The position numbers were made by a program, and so were the translations under genes. The notes beneath the pieces were generated by a model. That model saw only the letters and a program-made list of their open reading frames with translations. It was not told where the DNA came from and did not search any database. Below are positions 7,577 through 15,620 of a stretch of DNA of 46,179 nucleotides, piece after piece. The number at the start of each line of letters is the position of its first letter. Within the stretch, counting starts at the first letter, position 1. The DNA comes from Phycisphaerae bacterium (GTDB taxonomy: Bacteria > Planctomycetota > Phycisphaerae > SM23-33), in the NCBI GenBank assembly GCA_021108335.1, contig JAIORC010000046.1, positions 1 through 46,179 of the forward strand, read 5' to 3'.

Positions 7577-7599
7577 AATACCACCCTACGCATTAGCGC

Positions 7600-7770
7600 G
7601 GCGGCCTTCCCAGGCCGCCGCACATAGGGGACGAAAAACACATGGCTTGCAAGCAAGCCATGCCACCCAAACTTTGCGCCAGGAGCCCTACTTCTGCTTG
7701 CAGAAGCATGTTTGTTTTTGGTGGCACAGGTTTGTAACCTGTGCCGTGGTGGCCTGGGAAGGCCACCACG
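7600..7770. repeat. Cluster of five palindromes between terminator and yjbQ
   Basis: Five hairpins follow one another: GGCGGCCT-TCCC-AGGCCGCC (7600-7619), CATGGCTTGC-AA-GCAAGCCATG (7641-7662) with CCACCCAA tail, CTTCTGC-TT-GCAGAAG (7691-7706), GGCACAGGTT-TGT-AACCTGTGCC (7723-7745), and a CGTGGTGGCCT...AGGCCACCACG hairpin (7745-7770). The first and last are inverted relatives, sharing GGCCTTCCCAGGCC against GGCCTGGGAAGGCC, so the cluster is bracketed symmetrically. The flank GGGGACGAAAAACACATGG recurs near 10164. No gene is seen here. Confidence 0.8.
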
Positions 7771-7786
7771 AAAACGACACCCTGTA

Positions 7787-8209
7787 CTATTCCCCGATCA
7801 CTTTGACCAATACTCGCTTGGGGCGTCTGCCGTCGAATTCGCCGTAGAAAATCTGCTCCCACGGGCCGAAGTCCAGCCGTCCGTCCGTGATGGCGACAAC
7901 GACCTCCCGCCCCATGATCTGCCGCTTGTGGTGGGCATCGCCGTTGTCCTCGCCGGTGCGATTATGATGATACCGCTGCGGCGACGGGTCGAACGGGGCA
8001 AGCTTCTCCAGCCATCGCTTGTAATCCTCGTGCAGGCCCGGCTCGTCGTCGTTGATGAACACGCTGGCGGTGATGTGCATCGCGTTTATCAGCACCAGCC
8101 CCTCCCGCACGCCGCTGTCGGCTACGATGCCGGCAACATCGGAGGTGATATTCAAAAAGCCCATCCGCTCGGGAATGTTGAACTGCAAATGCTTGGTATG
8201 TGATTTCAT
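7787..8209 (-). CDS. yjbQ: YjbQ family protein (UPF0047, secondary thiamine-phosphate synthase-like)
   Basis: The 140-residue protein matches the YjbQ/UPF0047 family along its whole length. It has [18 protein letters not shown] near the N-terminus, [18 protein letters not shown], then the signature [20 protein letters not shown], and a C-terminal [18 protein letters not shown]. Family members have weak thiamine-phosphate synthase activity in vitro, but the physiological role is unclear. His and Asp/Glu residues in the signature are likely metal or substrate ligands. It is divergent from the radical SAM gene, with an 84-bp gap to the start chosen for it. Confidence 0.93.
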   Translation of the reverse strand: MKSHTKHLQFNIPERMGFLNITSDVAGIVADSGVREGLVLINAMHITASVFINDDEPGLHEDYKRWLEKLAPFDPSPQRYHHNRTGEDNGDAHHKRQIMGREVVVAITDGRLDFGPWEQIFYGEFDGRRPKRVLVKVIGE

Positions 8210-8293
8210 TTTCGCTCCTGTGAGTCAATGCCTGGTCTCGGTAATTTCATGTCATGGTTTATCAAACCGTCCGTAGCCGCTATGATAGCAAAA

Positions 8294-10054
8294 ATGATGC
8301 GATACGTCGGAAACATTGTCAGTGAAAAATTGTTGCCGCGGCTGCGACAGCCCGGTCAGTTCGTCGGCCTGGAGACCAACGCCCGCCGCAAAGACCCGCA
8401 GGCCGCGGAGGTGTCGTTCGTGCTGGGCTTCCCGGACGCGTACACCATCGGCATAAGTCATCTCGGCAGCCAGGTGCTGTATCACCGGCTTAACGACATG
8501 CCCGCCGTCGCCTGCGATCGGACATACTGTCCCCAGCCGGAAGCGGAACAAGTCTTCCGCGAACTGGGCATCCCCCTGTTCGGCTGGGAAAGTCGCATCG
8601 CCATCGGCGACTTCGACGTGATCGGATTCTCGTTGGCCTACGAATTGTGCATTACCAACGTGCTGACGATGCTCGACCTCGCCGGTGTGCCGCTGTTGGC
8701 TGCCGACCGCACCGACGGCGACCCGATAATACTCGGCGGCGACGCGCTGGCCGACTCGCCCGAACCGTTAGCCGACTTCTTCGACATAATTCAGCCCGGC
8801 GACGGCGAAGAACCGCTGGCAGCCCTGGCTGAACTCCTCCGCCAGGCCAAGCGCGACAACCTCAGCCGCGACGAGAAACTGCTGAAAATCGCCCGCGAAG
8901 TGCCCTCGGTATACGTACCGAAATTCTACCAGCCCGCCCAGGCCGATCAGCCCACCAGTGTTACGCCGACCCGCGACGACATTCCAGCCGTCATACAGCG
9001 CGCCTGCATCGCCGACATGGCTGCCTCGCCAGCCGGCGATAAACCGCTCGTTCCGCTGAGCGAAGGCGTGCACGAGCGAGTGATTATCGAGATAATGCGA
9101 GGTTGTCCGAATCTCTGCCGGTTCTGCCAGGCCGGTCACGTGCGGCTGCCCGTCCGCCGGCGGAGCGTGGACGAAATAATCGCCGCCGCCCGCGCTGGCA
9201 TCGACTCCACCGGCTATCGGGAAATTTCCCTGCTCAGCCTCTCGACCAGCGATTATCCGAACCTCGAAGAACTCATCGAACGGCTGAACGCGGAATTCGC
9301 AGGCCGGCGGGTCTCGATATCCCTGCCGTCGCTACGCGTGGACAGCCAACTGACCGTACTGCCGAAACTCACCGCCGCCGTCCGCAAGGGCGGGCTGACC
9401 ATCGCCGCCGAAGCCGGCAGCGACAGAATGCGCCAAGCCATCCGCAAGAATATTACCGAAGAGGACATGCTGAACGGCGTGCGGGCCGCCTGGCAGGCGG
9501 GCTACAAAAGCGTCAAGGTCTACTTCATCGCCGGCCTGCCGGGCGAGACCATGGACGACATCGACCAGATTTTCTACCTCTCCAAACGATTAGCCGACAC
9601 CCGCCGCGACGTGGACGGCCATCGCGGAGCCATCAACTCCAGCGTATCATGGCTGGTGCCCAAACCGCACACGCCCATGCAGTGGCAGGCGATGGCCGGC
9701 GAAGATTACTTCTGGCAGGTACGCCACCGGCTCATCGAGCTGTCCCGCAGATCGACCGTGAATTTCAAATTCCACCGCATCGAGCAGTCCATTCTCGAGG
9801 CTTTGCTCTGCCGCGGCGGACGCGAGATCAGCAAAACGATACTCGCAGCCTGGGAGCTCGGCGCGAGGATGGACAGTTGGTCCGAGCATTGGAATTGGGA
9901 GATATGGCAGCAGGCCATCCAGCAGACCGGCGTGGACATCGACGCCGTCGTCCACAGCGAATTGCCCATGGACAAACCGCTGCCATGGAGCCACATCAAT
10001 TGCCATCTGCCCGATGACTTCCTGCGCGAACAACGCAAACAAATGCTGGAGTAG
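8294..10054 (+). CDS. B12-binding-domain radical SAM protein, TIGR03960 type
   Basis: The N-terminal third resembles the cobalamin-binding-like domain of TIGR03960 proteins: LGFPDAYTIGISHLGSQVLY, then GFSLAYELCITNVLTMLDLAGVPLL. The radical SAM core follows, with the cluster-binding Cys residues in GCPNLCRFC (residues 271, 275 and 278 from this start). After it come IAAEAGSDRMRQAIRKN and FIAGLPGE. In many bacteria this protein is fused to, or next to, a DUF2344 domain linked to tRNA or ribosome modification. No such partner is visible here. The start is uncertain. ATG codons exist at 8228, 8249, 8282, 8294 and 8297. I chose 8294 because homologues begin shortly before LLPRLRQPGQF. A TATGAT box at 8281-8286 would make transcripts nearly leaderless. 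Confidence 0.88.
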   Translation: MMRYVGNIVSEKLLPRLRQPGQFVGLETNARRKDPQAAEVSFVLGFPDAYTIGISHLGSQVLYHRLNDMPAVACDRTYCPQPEAEQVFRELGIPLFGWESRIAIGDFDVIGFSLAYELCITNVLTMLDLAGVPLLAADRTDGDPIILGGDALADSPEPLADFFDIIQPGDGEEPLAALAELLRQAKRDNLSRDEKLLKIAREVPSVYVPKFYQPAQADQPTSVTPTRDDIPAVIQRACIADMAASPAGDKPLVPLSEGVHERVIIEIMRGCPNLCRFCQAGHVRLPVRRRSVDEIIAAARAGIDSTGYREISLLSLSTSDYPNLEELIERLNAEFAGRRVSISLPSLRVDSQLTVLPKLTAAVRKGGLTIAAEAGSDRMRQAIRKNITEEDMLNGVRAAWQAGYKSVKVYFIAGLPGETMDDIDQIFYLSKRLADTRRDVDGHRGAINSSVSWLVPKPHTPMQWQAMAGEDYFWQVRHRLIELSRRSTVNFKFHRIEQSILEALLCRGGREISKTILAAWELGARMDSWSEHWNWEIWQQAIQQTGVDIDAVVHSELPMDKPLPWSHINCHLPDDFLREQRKQMLE

Positions 10055-10283
10055 GGTGGGTGCTTGCACCCACGCGGTTTTCGCGCGATTCATCATGGCG
10101 ACCCCTTCGGTGTCGCCATGCCACCCAACGTCGCGCGTAGAGTGGATGCTCCCACCCACGCGGGACGAAAAACACATGGTCCCCTGGGGACCATGCCACC
10201 CAACATCCATCCGCCATCGTGTATCTATCTTTCCCCCTGGGGGCAGGCATGGCCATCGGCTTCGCCGCTGACCATGCCACCCT
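10051..10283. repeat. Run of palindromic units after the radical SAM gene
   Basis: Successive units are GTGGGTGC-TT-GCACCCAC (10056-10073), CATGGCGACCCC-TTC-GGTGTCGCCATG with CCACCCAA tail (10094-10128), a decayed GTGGATGCTCCCACCCAC relative (about 10141-10159), CATGGTCCCC-T-GGGGACCATG with tail CCACCCAAC (10175-10204), and a degenerate CATGG...CCATG unit with CCACC tail (10248-10281). The first 30 bp (10051-10080) are the exact reverse complement of 16986-17015. The first unit overlaps the stop codon of the radical SAM gene. No gene is seen here. Confidence 0.75.
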
Positions 10284-10315
10284 GCACCGTGGGAATTCCA
10301 CAAACGCCACCCGAC

Positions 10316-10421
10316 TTCTCGTTGTTCCCTGTTTACCGGCTCCTGTTCCTGGTTTCCGTTTCTGGTTCTTGTTTTTCCCGGTTCCTGGTTCCCGTTTTAC
10401 CGGTTCCCGTTTCTTGCCGCG
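10316..10421. other. Adenine-free degenerate GGTTCC tract over the 3' end of mnmG
   Basis: The + strand of this 106-nt stretch contains only two A residues and is built of irregular repeats such as CCGGTTCC, CCTGGTTCC and CCGTTT. On the minus strand, which is the mnmG message, it is almost free of T/U. The mnmG stop codon (10397-10399) lies inside it, so the tract encodes the last residues of MnmG and runs about 80 nt past it. Its function is unknown. Confidence 0.6.
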
Positions 10422-12277
10422 AGGTGGACAGCGAGGACTGTTATGTCGGCTGGGGTTATGCCGCTGATTCGCAGCGCCTGGCCGAGGTTCGCCGGGCGGA
10501 TGTGGCTAAGCTGTTCGCGGGCTTCGTAGCGCAATTGCCGGATGGCGTGGTAGTCTGTGTCGGCTGGGATTTTCTTGCTGTCGAGGTCGCGCATCTGCTC
10601 GACGGCGGATGACTGCCTTTCGAGATAGCCGGCGTAGGCGGCGTCGATGGCCAATGATTCTATCGCGGCTGGGAATTGCCCGACGAGTTGCTCCAACGGC
10701 TCAGCCGCCGGGCCTGCTGCCTCGATAGCGTGGCCAAGCGTAACGCGAGGCCGGCGGAGGAACTCCCAGATAGTCTTGTTGCCCATATCGCCCAGCCGTA
10801 TAGATTGCATCAGCGTCCGGGCGGCGGCGATGGCCTGCTGCCCGGCGGCGAATTTATCGTGTCGTGCGTCGTCGACCAGTCCCAGCGTTCTGCCCAGCGG
10901 CGTGAGGCGGCGGTCGGCGTTGTCGGCCCGCAGCAACAGCCGATGCTCAGCCCGGCTGGTGAACATGCGGTACGGCTCGTTGACGCCCTTGGTGATGAGG
11001 TCGTCTATCATCACGCCGATGTAGGCCTGGTCGCGCCGAAGGGTAACGGTGTCTTTACCGGCGAGGCTGCGTGTGGCGTTGACGGCAGCCATCATGCCGA
11101 GTCCGGCGGCTTCCTCGTAGCCGGTCGTACCGTTTATCTGCCCGGCGAGGTACAGCCCAGCCGTCGCCTTGGTTTCCAACGTCGCCAGCAGTTGGGTCGG
11201 CTGGGCGAAGTCGTACTCGATCGCATAGCCGTACTGGAGAATTTTCGCGTTGGCCAGGCCGGGGATGCGGCTGACCATGAAGTCCTGCACGTCGCGCGGC
11301 AGCGACGTGGCAATGCCGTTACAGTACACCCACTGAGTATCGCGGCCTTCCGGTTCGAGGAATATCTGATGACTGGTCTTGTCGGCGAATCGTTCGATTT
11401 TCGTCTCGAAGCTGGGGCAGTATCGCGGCCCGGTGGACTGGATTTGGCCGGTGTACATCGGAGCGCGATGGAAGTTGCGGCGGACGGCTTCGTGGATTTC
11501 CTCGTTGGTCGCCGTCAGCCAGCACGGAACTTGTTGCGTGTCGATGGAATCGTTGAGGAAGCTGAACGGCTGGGGCGGTTCGTCGCCGTCCTGGCGGGTG
11601 CATTGGTCGTAGTCGATGGTGGCTGCGTCTATGCGCGGGCAGGTGCCGGTCTTGAGGCGGTCGAGTTTGACGCCGGCTGTCCGGAGGGAATCGCCCAGGC
11701 GGTCCGCCGCCGGTTCGCCGATACGCCCGCCGGCCCAGGTTTCGTCCCCGCAGTGCATCAACCCGCCCATGAACGTGCCGGCGGTAACGATCGCCACCGG
11801 GCAGCGGAGCGTTTCGAGATGCTCGGTTTTTCCGTTGCCCTCGCCGCTACCGCCGGCAGGGCGGGCAATCCGCACGCCGACAACCCTGCCGTTTTCGGTG
11901 AGAATGTCGGTCGCCTGGGCTTCGATGATCGTGAGATTTTCGCAGTTGGCCAGGGCGTTTTGTATGTATGCGGCGTAGGCGTGGCGGTCGGACTGGCAAC
12001 GCGGGCCGTGGACTGCGGGGCCTTTGGAGGCGTTGAGCATGCGGAACTGTATGCCCGTCGCGTCGGCAGCCAGGCCCATCAGCCCGCCCATCGCGTCGAT
12101 CTCCCGGACGATCTGACCCTTGCCGATGCCGCCGATAGCGGGATTGCAGGACATCTGTCCAATGGTGTGAAAGTCCAGGCTCACCAGCGCGGTTTTCGCG
12201 CCAAGCCGCCCGGCGGCCCAGGCAGCCTCAGCGCCGGCGTGCCCCCCGCCGATTACTATTACGTCATAATTCATCAT
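10397..12277 (-). CDS. mnmG: tRNA uridine-5-carboxymethylaminomethyl(34) synthesis enzyme MnmG
   Basis: The 626-residue protein is a full-length GidA/MnmG. The N-terminal FAD-binding motif [19 protein letters not shown] is followed by [19 protein letters not shown], which includes the first catalytic Cys. Next come the family segment [13 protein letters not shown] and the second reactive Cys in [12 protein letters not shown]. The C-terminal helical domain that contacts MnmE ends with [12 protein letters not shown]. MnmG uses FAD, NADH and glycine or ammonium with MnmE to modify U34 of tRNA. The start is the first of two adjacent ATG codons. The stop lies in an adenine-free repeat tract, so the last few residues (RNGNR) are probably recent additions. 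It may be co-transcribed with the GYF_2 gene 46 bp upstream. Confidence 0.97.
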   Translation of the reverse strand: MMNYDVIVIGGGHAGAEAAWAAGRLGAKTALVSLDFHTIGQMSCNPAIGGIGKGQIVREIDAMGGLMGLAADATGIQFRMLNASKGPAVHGPRCQSDRHAYAAYIQNALANCENLTIIEAQATDILTENGRVVGVRIARPAGGSGEGNGKTEHLETLRCPVAIVTAGTFMGGLMHCGDETWAGGRIGEPAADRLGDSLRTAGVKLDRLKTGTCPRIDAATIDYDQCTRQDGDEPPQPFSFLNDSIDTQQVPCWLTATNEEIHEAVRRNFHRAPMYTGQIQSTGPRYCPSFETKIERFADKTSHQIFLEPEGRDTQWVYCNGIATSLPRDVQDFMVSRIPGLANAKILQYGYAIEYDFAQPTQLLATLETKATAGLYLAGQINGTTGYEEAAGLGMMAAVNATRSLAGKDTVTLRRDQAYIGVMIDDLITKGVNEPYRMFTSRAEHRLLLRADNADRRLTPLGRTLGLVDDARHDKFAAGQQAIAAARTLMQSIRLGDMGNKTIWEFLRRPRVTLGHAIEAAGPAAEPLEQLVGQFPAAIESLAIDAAYAGYLERQSSAVEQMRDLDSKKIPADTDYHAIRQLRYEAREQLSHIRPANLGQALRISGITPADITVLAVHLAARNGNR

Positions 12278-12323
12278 CGGCGGACTATTCTACAGAAAAT
12301 CATCGACGGCGTGGGCGGAATTT

Positions 12324-12884
12324 TCAGCAGGCCGACAACGCGGCCATGTTGCCAATCATTCCAATAGACCACAAAGACCAGAAAACAACATCTATGATGC
12401 CAAGAACCAGCCCGGCGGTGGCCATGCCTCCGCCGGTATATAAATCCGGTCGTTGCCGGATTCTCAGGCGGGCGCCATTTGACGTAACAATAGCGATAAT
12501 TCCCAGGACCAATCCGATACATGGAATAAACAGGCCGACAATACCACAAACCATCGACGTAACGGCACCTGGTGCATTTAGCAAAGGCCTTTGATATCCC
12601 GGGCGATAGAGGGATGCCCCAGGCATGCCCGGCTGCGCACCAGGCATTACGCCTCCCTGCGTGCCGGCGGGATTCTGCGCAAATGGCGTTGCCGCAATCA
12701 CCTGCGACGCGGGAAGTGCATCGGCGAGACCAGCTACGTCCGCGACCGGCTTCCATTCGTCCATGCCTTCGGTCCAGACCAGGTCTCGGGCACCGAGCCT
12801 GCTCTGGCGAACCCATTGCCGCAACTCGGATTCGTTTATCGGGCCGTATTTCTGCCCTCCAATCACGCAATGCCAATCTTTCAT
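12324..12884 (-). CDS. GYF_2 domain and DUF4190 membrane protein (first paralogue)
   Basis: The start at 12884 follows AGGAAAGG on the minus strand, and gives a 186-residue protein. Residues 1-50 form a GYF_2 domain: WHCVIGGQKYGPINESELRQW, then the Val-Trp-Thr-Glu-Gly-Met-Asp-Glu-Trp-Lys-Pro motif. A Pro/Gly/Ala-rich linker follows. The C-terminal half is DUF4190-like, with two or three membrane helices: GAVTSMVCGIVGLFIPCIGLV, then GGGMATAGLVLGIIDVV. GYF domains bind proline-rich peptides, and the neighbouring protein at 14293 has a proline-rich N-terminus, so an interaction is possible but only inferred. It is paralogous to the gene at 13409. Its cellular role is unknown. Confidence 0.82.
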   Translation of the reverse strand: MKDWHCVIGGQKYGPINESELRQWVRQSRLGARDLVWTEGMDEWKPVADVAGLADALPASQVIAATPFAQNPAGTQGGVMPGAQPGMPGASLYRPGYQRPLLNAPGAVTSMVCGIVGLFIPCIGLVLGIIAIVTSNGARLRIRQRPDLYTGGGMATAGLVLGIIDVVFWSLWSIGMIGNMAALSAC

Positions 12885-12937
12885 CGCAACGCCTTTCCTC
12901 TCAGTCCATAAACAACATCGCGTTAAAGCCCCTGCTG

Positions 12938-13348
12938 CTACCCAACATATCGGATAATATAAGCCCAATTCACAGCAAATGCCACCGCCAGTATAATCCA
13001 GACGCCCCGTTTTTCCCATTTCGACAAAACAAGCCGAATTGCTTTACCCGCAGCCAATCGCAATATCAACTCCGCCACGATAACCGCCAGTATTGTAAAC
13101 AACAGCGGATTGAACAGCCAGCCCCCGACAATATCTCCATCCAGAAACGTTACTATCCCACGCGTCGCGCCGCAGGTGGCGCAGGGATAGCCGGTTATTC
13201 GCTTGAACATGCAGGTGGAAGCATGATTTCCGGTTTTTTCCATCAAGCAGTGCGTCGCGAACACCATTGCTCCCCATGCCAGCACAACCAGCACCGCCCA
13301 CAAAGGCCAGCCAGGCCGGCGAGGAACGCGAACAATTTGCAATTTCAT
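12938..13348 (-). CDS. DUF2752 family membrane protein
   Basis: The ATG at 13348 is preferred over the TTG at 13369, because AGGGA lies just upstream. The 136-residue protein has three predicted membrane helices and the DUF2752 signature TGYPCATCGATRG, followed by FLDGDIVGGWLFNPLLF. The two conserved Cys residues could bind metal or form a disulfide. DUF2752 proteins have no known function but commonly sit beside DUF4190/GYF_2 membrane proteins in planctomycetes, exactly as here between two such genes. All are on the minus strand. Confidence 0.85.
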   Translation of the reverse strand: MKLQIVRVPRRPGWPLWAVLVVLAWGAMVFATHCLMEKTGNHASTCMFKRITGYPCATCGATRGIVTFLDGDIVGGWLFNPLLFTILAVIVAELILRLAAGKAIRLVLSKWEKRGVWIILAVAFAVNWAYIIRYVG

Positions 13349-13408
13349 ACCGATAATCCCTGACAACAAATTAAACCGGAAAATGACAAGGCTTCGATTT
13401 TCATTCGA

Positions 13409-13915
13409 TTAAGGCGCAAAGCCGCCACTGTACACCGCACTGACCAAAAGCCCCCAGAAAAGTAAATGTCCCAGAAGGTACAAAGCCCAGATGGAACCGA
13501 AAACAATAGCGATAATTCCAAGGACTCTTCCGGCAGTGCAATAGCCTTGCCCACCATAGCGAGTAGGCTCGCTGGCAATGTACTCCATAGCCTTTTTTTG
13601 CTGCTTCAGCGCTATTATCCCCAAAATCAGCCCGGCACAGCCGAGACATACCCCAACGATGCCGCATACCATCGACGTAACGGCTCCTGGCGCAGACTCC
13701 AGAGGTTGCGCGCTTACTGCTGTTGCTGCGGGCGGCGAGTATGAAATCGCGTTTTGCAACTCCGGTACTGCCGTTACGGCGACCCACTCAGCCATGCCTT
13801 CGGCCCAGACTTTGTCGGCCCGGCCGAGACGTCCTTCGGCAATCCATTGTTTCAGCGCCTCCTCGGAAATCGGCCCGAATTGCTTGCCGCCGACTACGCA
13901 GAACCATTCTTTCAT
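13409..13915 (-). CDS. GYF_2 domain and DUF4190 membrane protein (second paralogue)
   Basis: The start at 13915 has GGGAG upstream on the minus strand, and homology with the protein at 12324 begins at the same residue. The 168-residue protein opens with the GYF_2 domain, WFCVVGGKQFGPISEEALKQW, followed by the Val-Trp-Ala-Glu-Gly-Met-Ala-Glu-Trp motif. A short linker leads to a DUF4190-like membrane part, GAVTSMVCGIVGVCLGCAGL, then GYCTAGRVLGIIAIVFGSI. The two paralogues are clearly related in both domains but differ in the linker, which is much shorter here. Their role is unknown; a shared membrane complex with the DUF2752 protein between them is a reasonable guess. Confidence 0.82.
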   Translation of the reverse strand: MKEWFCVVGGKQFGPISEEALKQWIAEGRLGRADKVWAEGMAEWVAVTAVPELQNAISYSPPAATAVSAQPLESAPGAVTSMVCGIVGVCLGCAGLILGIIALKQQKKAMEYIASEPTRYGGQGYCTAGRVLGIIAIVFGSIWALYLLGHLLFWGLLVSAVYSGGFAP

Positions 13916-13969
13916 AAGTAAACTCCCAAAATTGTGTCGATTCACCGCCGGGTGTCTGGGCCGACAACA

Positions 13970-14027
13970 CATGGTCCCCAAGGGACTATGCCACCCAGTC
14001 ATAGGGTGCTCCCACCCACCGCGTTTT
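13970..14027. repeat. Palindromic unit with GCCACCC tail plus decayed GTGGGTGC relative
   Basis: CATGGTCCC-CAA-GGGACTATG (13970-13990) is followed by CCACCCAG. It is a slightly decayed version of the 10175 unit, with one stem mismatch. A GGGTGCTCCCACCCACCGCG segment (about 14006-14025) resembles the decayed unit at 10141. The rest of the 13916-14292 spacer holds the terminator at 14101-14147 and nothing else I can recognise. Confidence 0.6.
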
Positions 14028-14100
14028 TCATTTCCTCGCGAAAACGGGGGTTTCAAAGATACCGATATATTAACCGTTATTTCATTTATCCATTCAACAT

Positions 14101-14147
14101 AAAAAAACAGAGACCAAAGAAGTCATTTCCTTCTCTGATCTCTGTTT
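14101..14147 (-). terminator. Terminator for the DUF4190 gene at 14293
   Basis: On the minus strand AAACAGAGA pairs with TCTCTGTTT, with an inner AGAAG/CTTCT stem, and is followed by a T run (complement of the A7 at 14101-14107). It lies about 145 nt past the stop at 14293. Confidence 0.7.
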
Positions 14148-14292
14148 CTGAATACTTCGGCAGGAACGTCATCCGAAAATCCACGGATAACAAACCGCTG
14201 AACCCATAAGTTATAAAACAGACTCTAGAAAATCCACAGCATGCGAACACATTCCGAAATGGTGTTGTTCTGCTGCGGAGTCTTTGTTACCA

Positions 14293-14685
14293 CTACCGTC
14301 CATAACTATAAGTACTAAACGACGACGTCATAGCGCCTGCAATAATTAAAATAATTAACAAAGCAGCCACAGCCAATGCAATGATGCTCAGAATAATTCC
14401 TGTTATAGCCATACCCGAACCGGTACCGGTGACTAGCGATTTTTTCTTGCCTTGGATACTGAGGATCAGGCCGACAATAGCACATGGCAAGGCTATGTAC
14501 GGGATACAAAACAAGGCACAAGCGATAATACCGAGAATCATGCCTGCAACGGCAATGCCGTTACCCTGCTTCGGTCCACCAGCAACAACTGGAGCCGCCA
14601 CAGGTGCAGGTGCGGGAGCAGGTGCCGGAGCTGCTGCTGGAGGCGTCCCTTGCGGGGAATCGGGGGGTGTAGGAACTTCTGTCAT
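14293..14685 (-). CDS. DUF4190-like membrane protein with Pro/Ala-rich N-terminus
   Basis: The start at 14685 has a good AAGGAG 7 nt upstream on the minus strand. The first 40 residues of this 130-residue protein are Pro/Ala-rich, with an (AP) repeat around residues 17-28 and no GYF domain. The rest has two hydrophobic DUF4190-type hairpins: GNGIAVAGMILGIIACALF, and GSGMAITGIILSIIALAVA ending in IILIIAGAM. Compared with the paralogues at 12324 and 13409, the GYF_2 domain has been replaced by a proline-rich tail, the kind of sequence GYF domains bind. It ends in its own terminator, so it is probably a separate transcript. Confidence 0.75.
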   Translation of the reverse strand: MTEVPTPPDSPQGTPPAAAPAPAPAPAPVAAPVVAGGPKQGNGIAVAGMILGIIACALFCIPYIALPCAIVGLILSIQGKKKSLVTGTGSGMAITGIILSIIALAVAALLIILIIAGAMTSSFSTYSYGR

Positions 14686-14856
14686 GGGAAAACTCCTTCT
14701 ATTCTGTAGGAATAATGACCAGTAAATATAGCAAACCCACTTACGTGGTTTTTATTCAACCGTAGCGGGAGGCGGATTTCCAGTATTTTCTGGATTTTCC
14801 GACAAATCTTTCTTTGGCAGGCTTTGACAGGTAACAATTACCCTGCGTCGAAATCA

Positions 14857-14885
14857 TTGACGAAACGCCTGTTTGACGATAGGGT
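14857..14885 (+). promoter_or_regulatory. Possible promoter for psd-pssA
   Basis: TTGACG (14857-14862), a 17-nt spacer and TAGGGT (14880-14885) lie 45 bp before psd. The -10 is weak. The rest of the 14686-14930 spacer shows no other clear element. Confidence 0.3.
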
Positions 14886-14930
14886 TTCAGAGTGGCCGGT
14901 TTGTTTCCGGTAGCCAGCGAAGGAAAATAT

Positions 14931-15620
14931 ATGCGACTTACCAGACATGGCCTGAGGGAAATTTTATTCACGGCTGCGCCGTTGTGCGCCGCCAGCGTGT
15001 TTATCGTCCAGTGGACGCGGACGGTGTCTTACTGGCTATGGGTGCCGTGGGGGCTTTACTTTATCTTCTGGCTGTGGGTGCTGTACTTTTTCCGCGACCC
15101 GGACCGCCCCACGCCCGACGGGCCGGGCCTGTTCATCAGCCCCGCCGACGGCATTGTAGCGGACATCACCCAGCTAGGCCCGGATTCCGCCCTCGGCCGC
15201 GACGGCGTGCAGATCGGCGTGTTCATGAGCGTCTTCGACGTCCACGTCAACCGCATGCCCTGCGACGGTGTAATCCAAACCGTTACCCACAAGGACGGTG
15301 CGTACCTCGATGTCCGCAGGCCGGAGGCATACGAGTTGAACGAATCGACCACCATCGCCATGACCCACACCCACGGCGGGGTTGAATATCCTGTTATTGT
15401 CCGGCAGATTGCCGGGCTGGTCGCGCGGCGGATTATTACGAATCTTCAAACCGGCCAGGCTGTTACTCGCGGCCGGCGGTTCGGTATGATAAAATTCGGC
15501 TCGCGGCTGGAGCTGCTGCTGCCGAAGGAGCTGGCGGGGCAGGTGCGGGTTACGATTGGCCAGAAGGCACGGGCCGGCCTTACTATATTAGCGGCAACCG
15601 AGGAATCAAATGACGCCTGA
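14931..15620 (+). CDS. psd: Phosphatidylserine decarboxylase proenzyme, short form
   Basis: The ATG at 14931 follows AAGGAAAATAT and gives a 229-residue protein, the length of the short Psd class. Two membrane helices lie in residues 10-55, then FFRDPDRPTPDGPGLFISPADG, typical of the family. His residues in VFDVHVNRMP are the usual catalytic region. The self-cleavage site FGSR places the pyruvoyl-forming Ser at residue 191, near the C-terminus, so the alpha chain is very short. It decarboxylates phosphatidylserine to phosphatidylethanolamine at the membrane. Its end overlaps the start of pssA by 11 nt, so the two consecutive steps of PE synthesis are coupled, with the later enzyme coded first. 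Confidence 0.93.
   Translation: MRLTRHGLREILFTAAPLCAASVFIVQWTRTVSYWLWVPWGLYFIFWLWVLYFFRDPDRPTPDGPGLFISPADGIVADITQLGPDSALGRDGVQIGVFMSVFDVHVNRMPCDGVIQTVTHKDGAYLDVRRPEAYELNESTTIAMTHTHGGVEYPVIVRQIAGLVARRIITNLQTGQAVTRGRRFGMIKFGSRLELLLPKELAGQVRVTIGQKARAGLTILAATEESNDA

Noticed and set aside
7600-7770. A CRISPR array
   Set aside because: The repeated units are different palindromes with irregular spacing, there are no equal-length spacers, and no cas gene is nearby.
10316-10421. A Rho-dependent terminator site for mnmG
   Set aside because: Rho sites are C-rich and G-poor in the RNA, but the mnmG-sense strand here is rich in A and G.
10676-12367. A long 563-codon open frame on the + strand opposite mnmG
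   Set aside because: It is antisense to a full-length, well conserved MnmG and has no recognisable domain; GC-rich codons leave the opposite strand open by chance.
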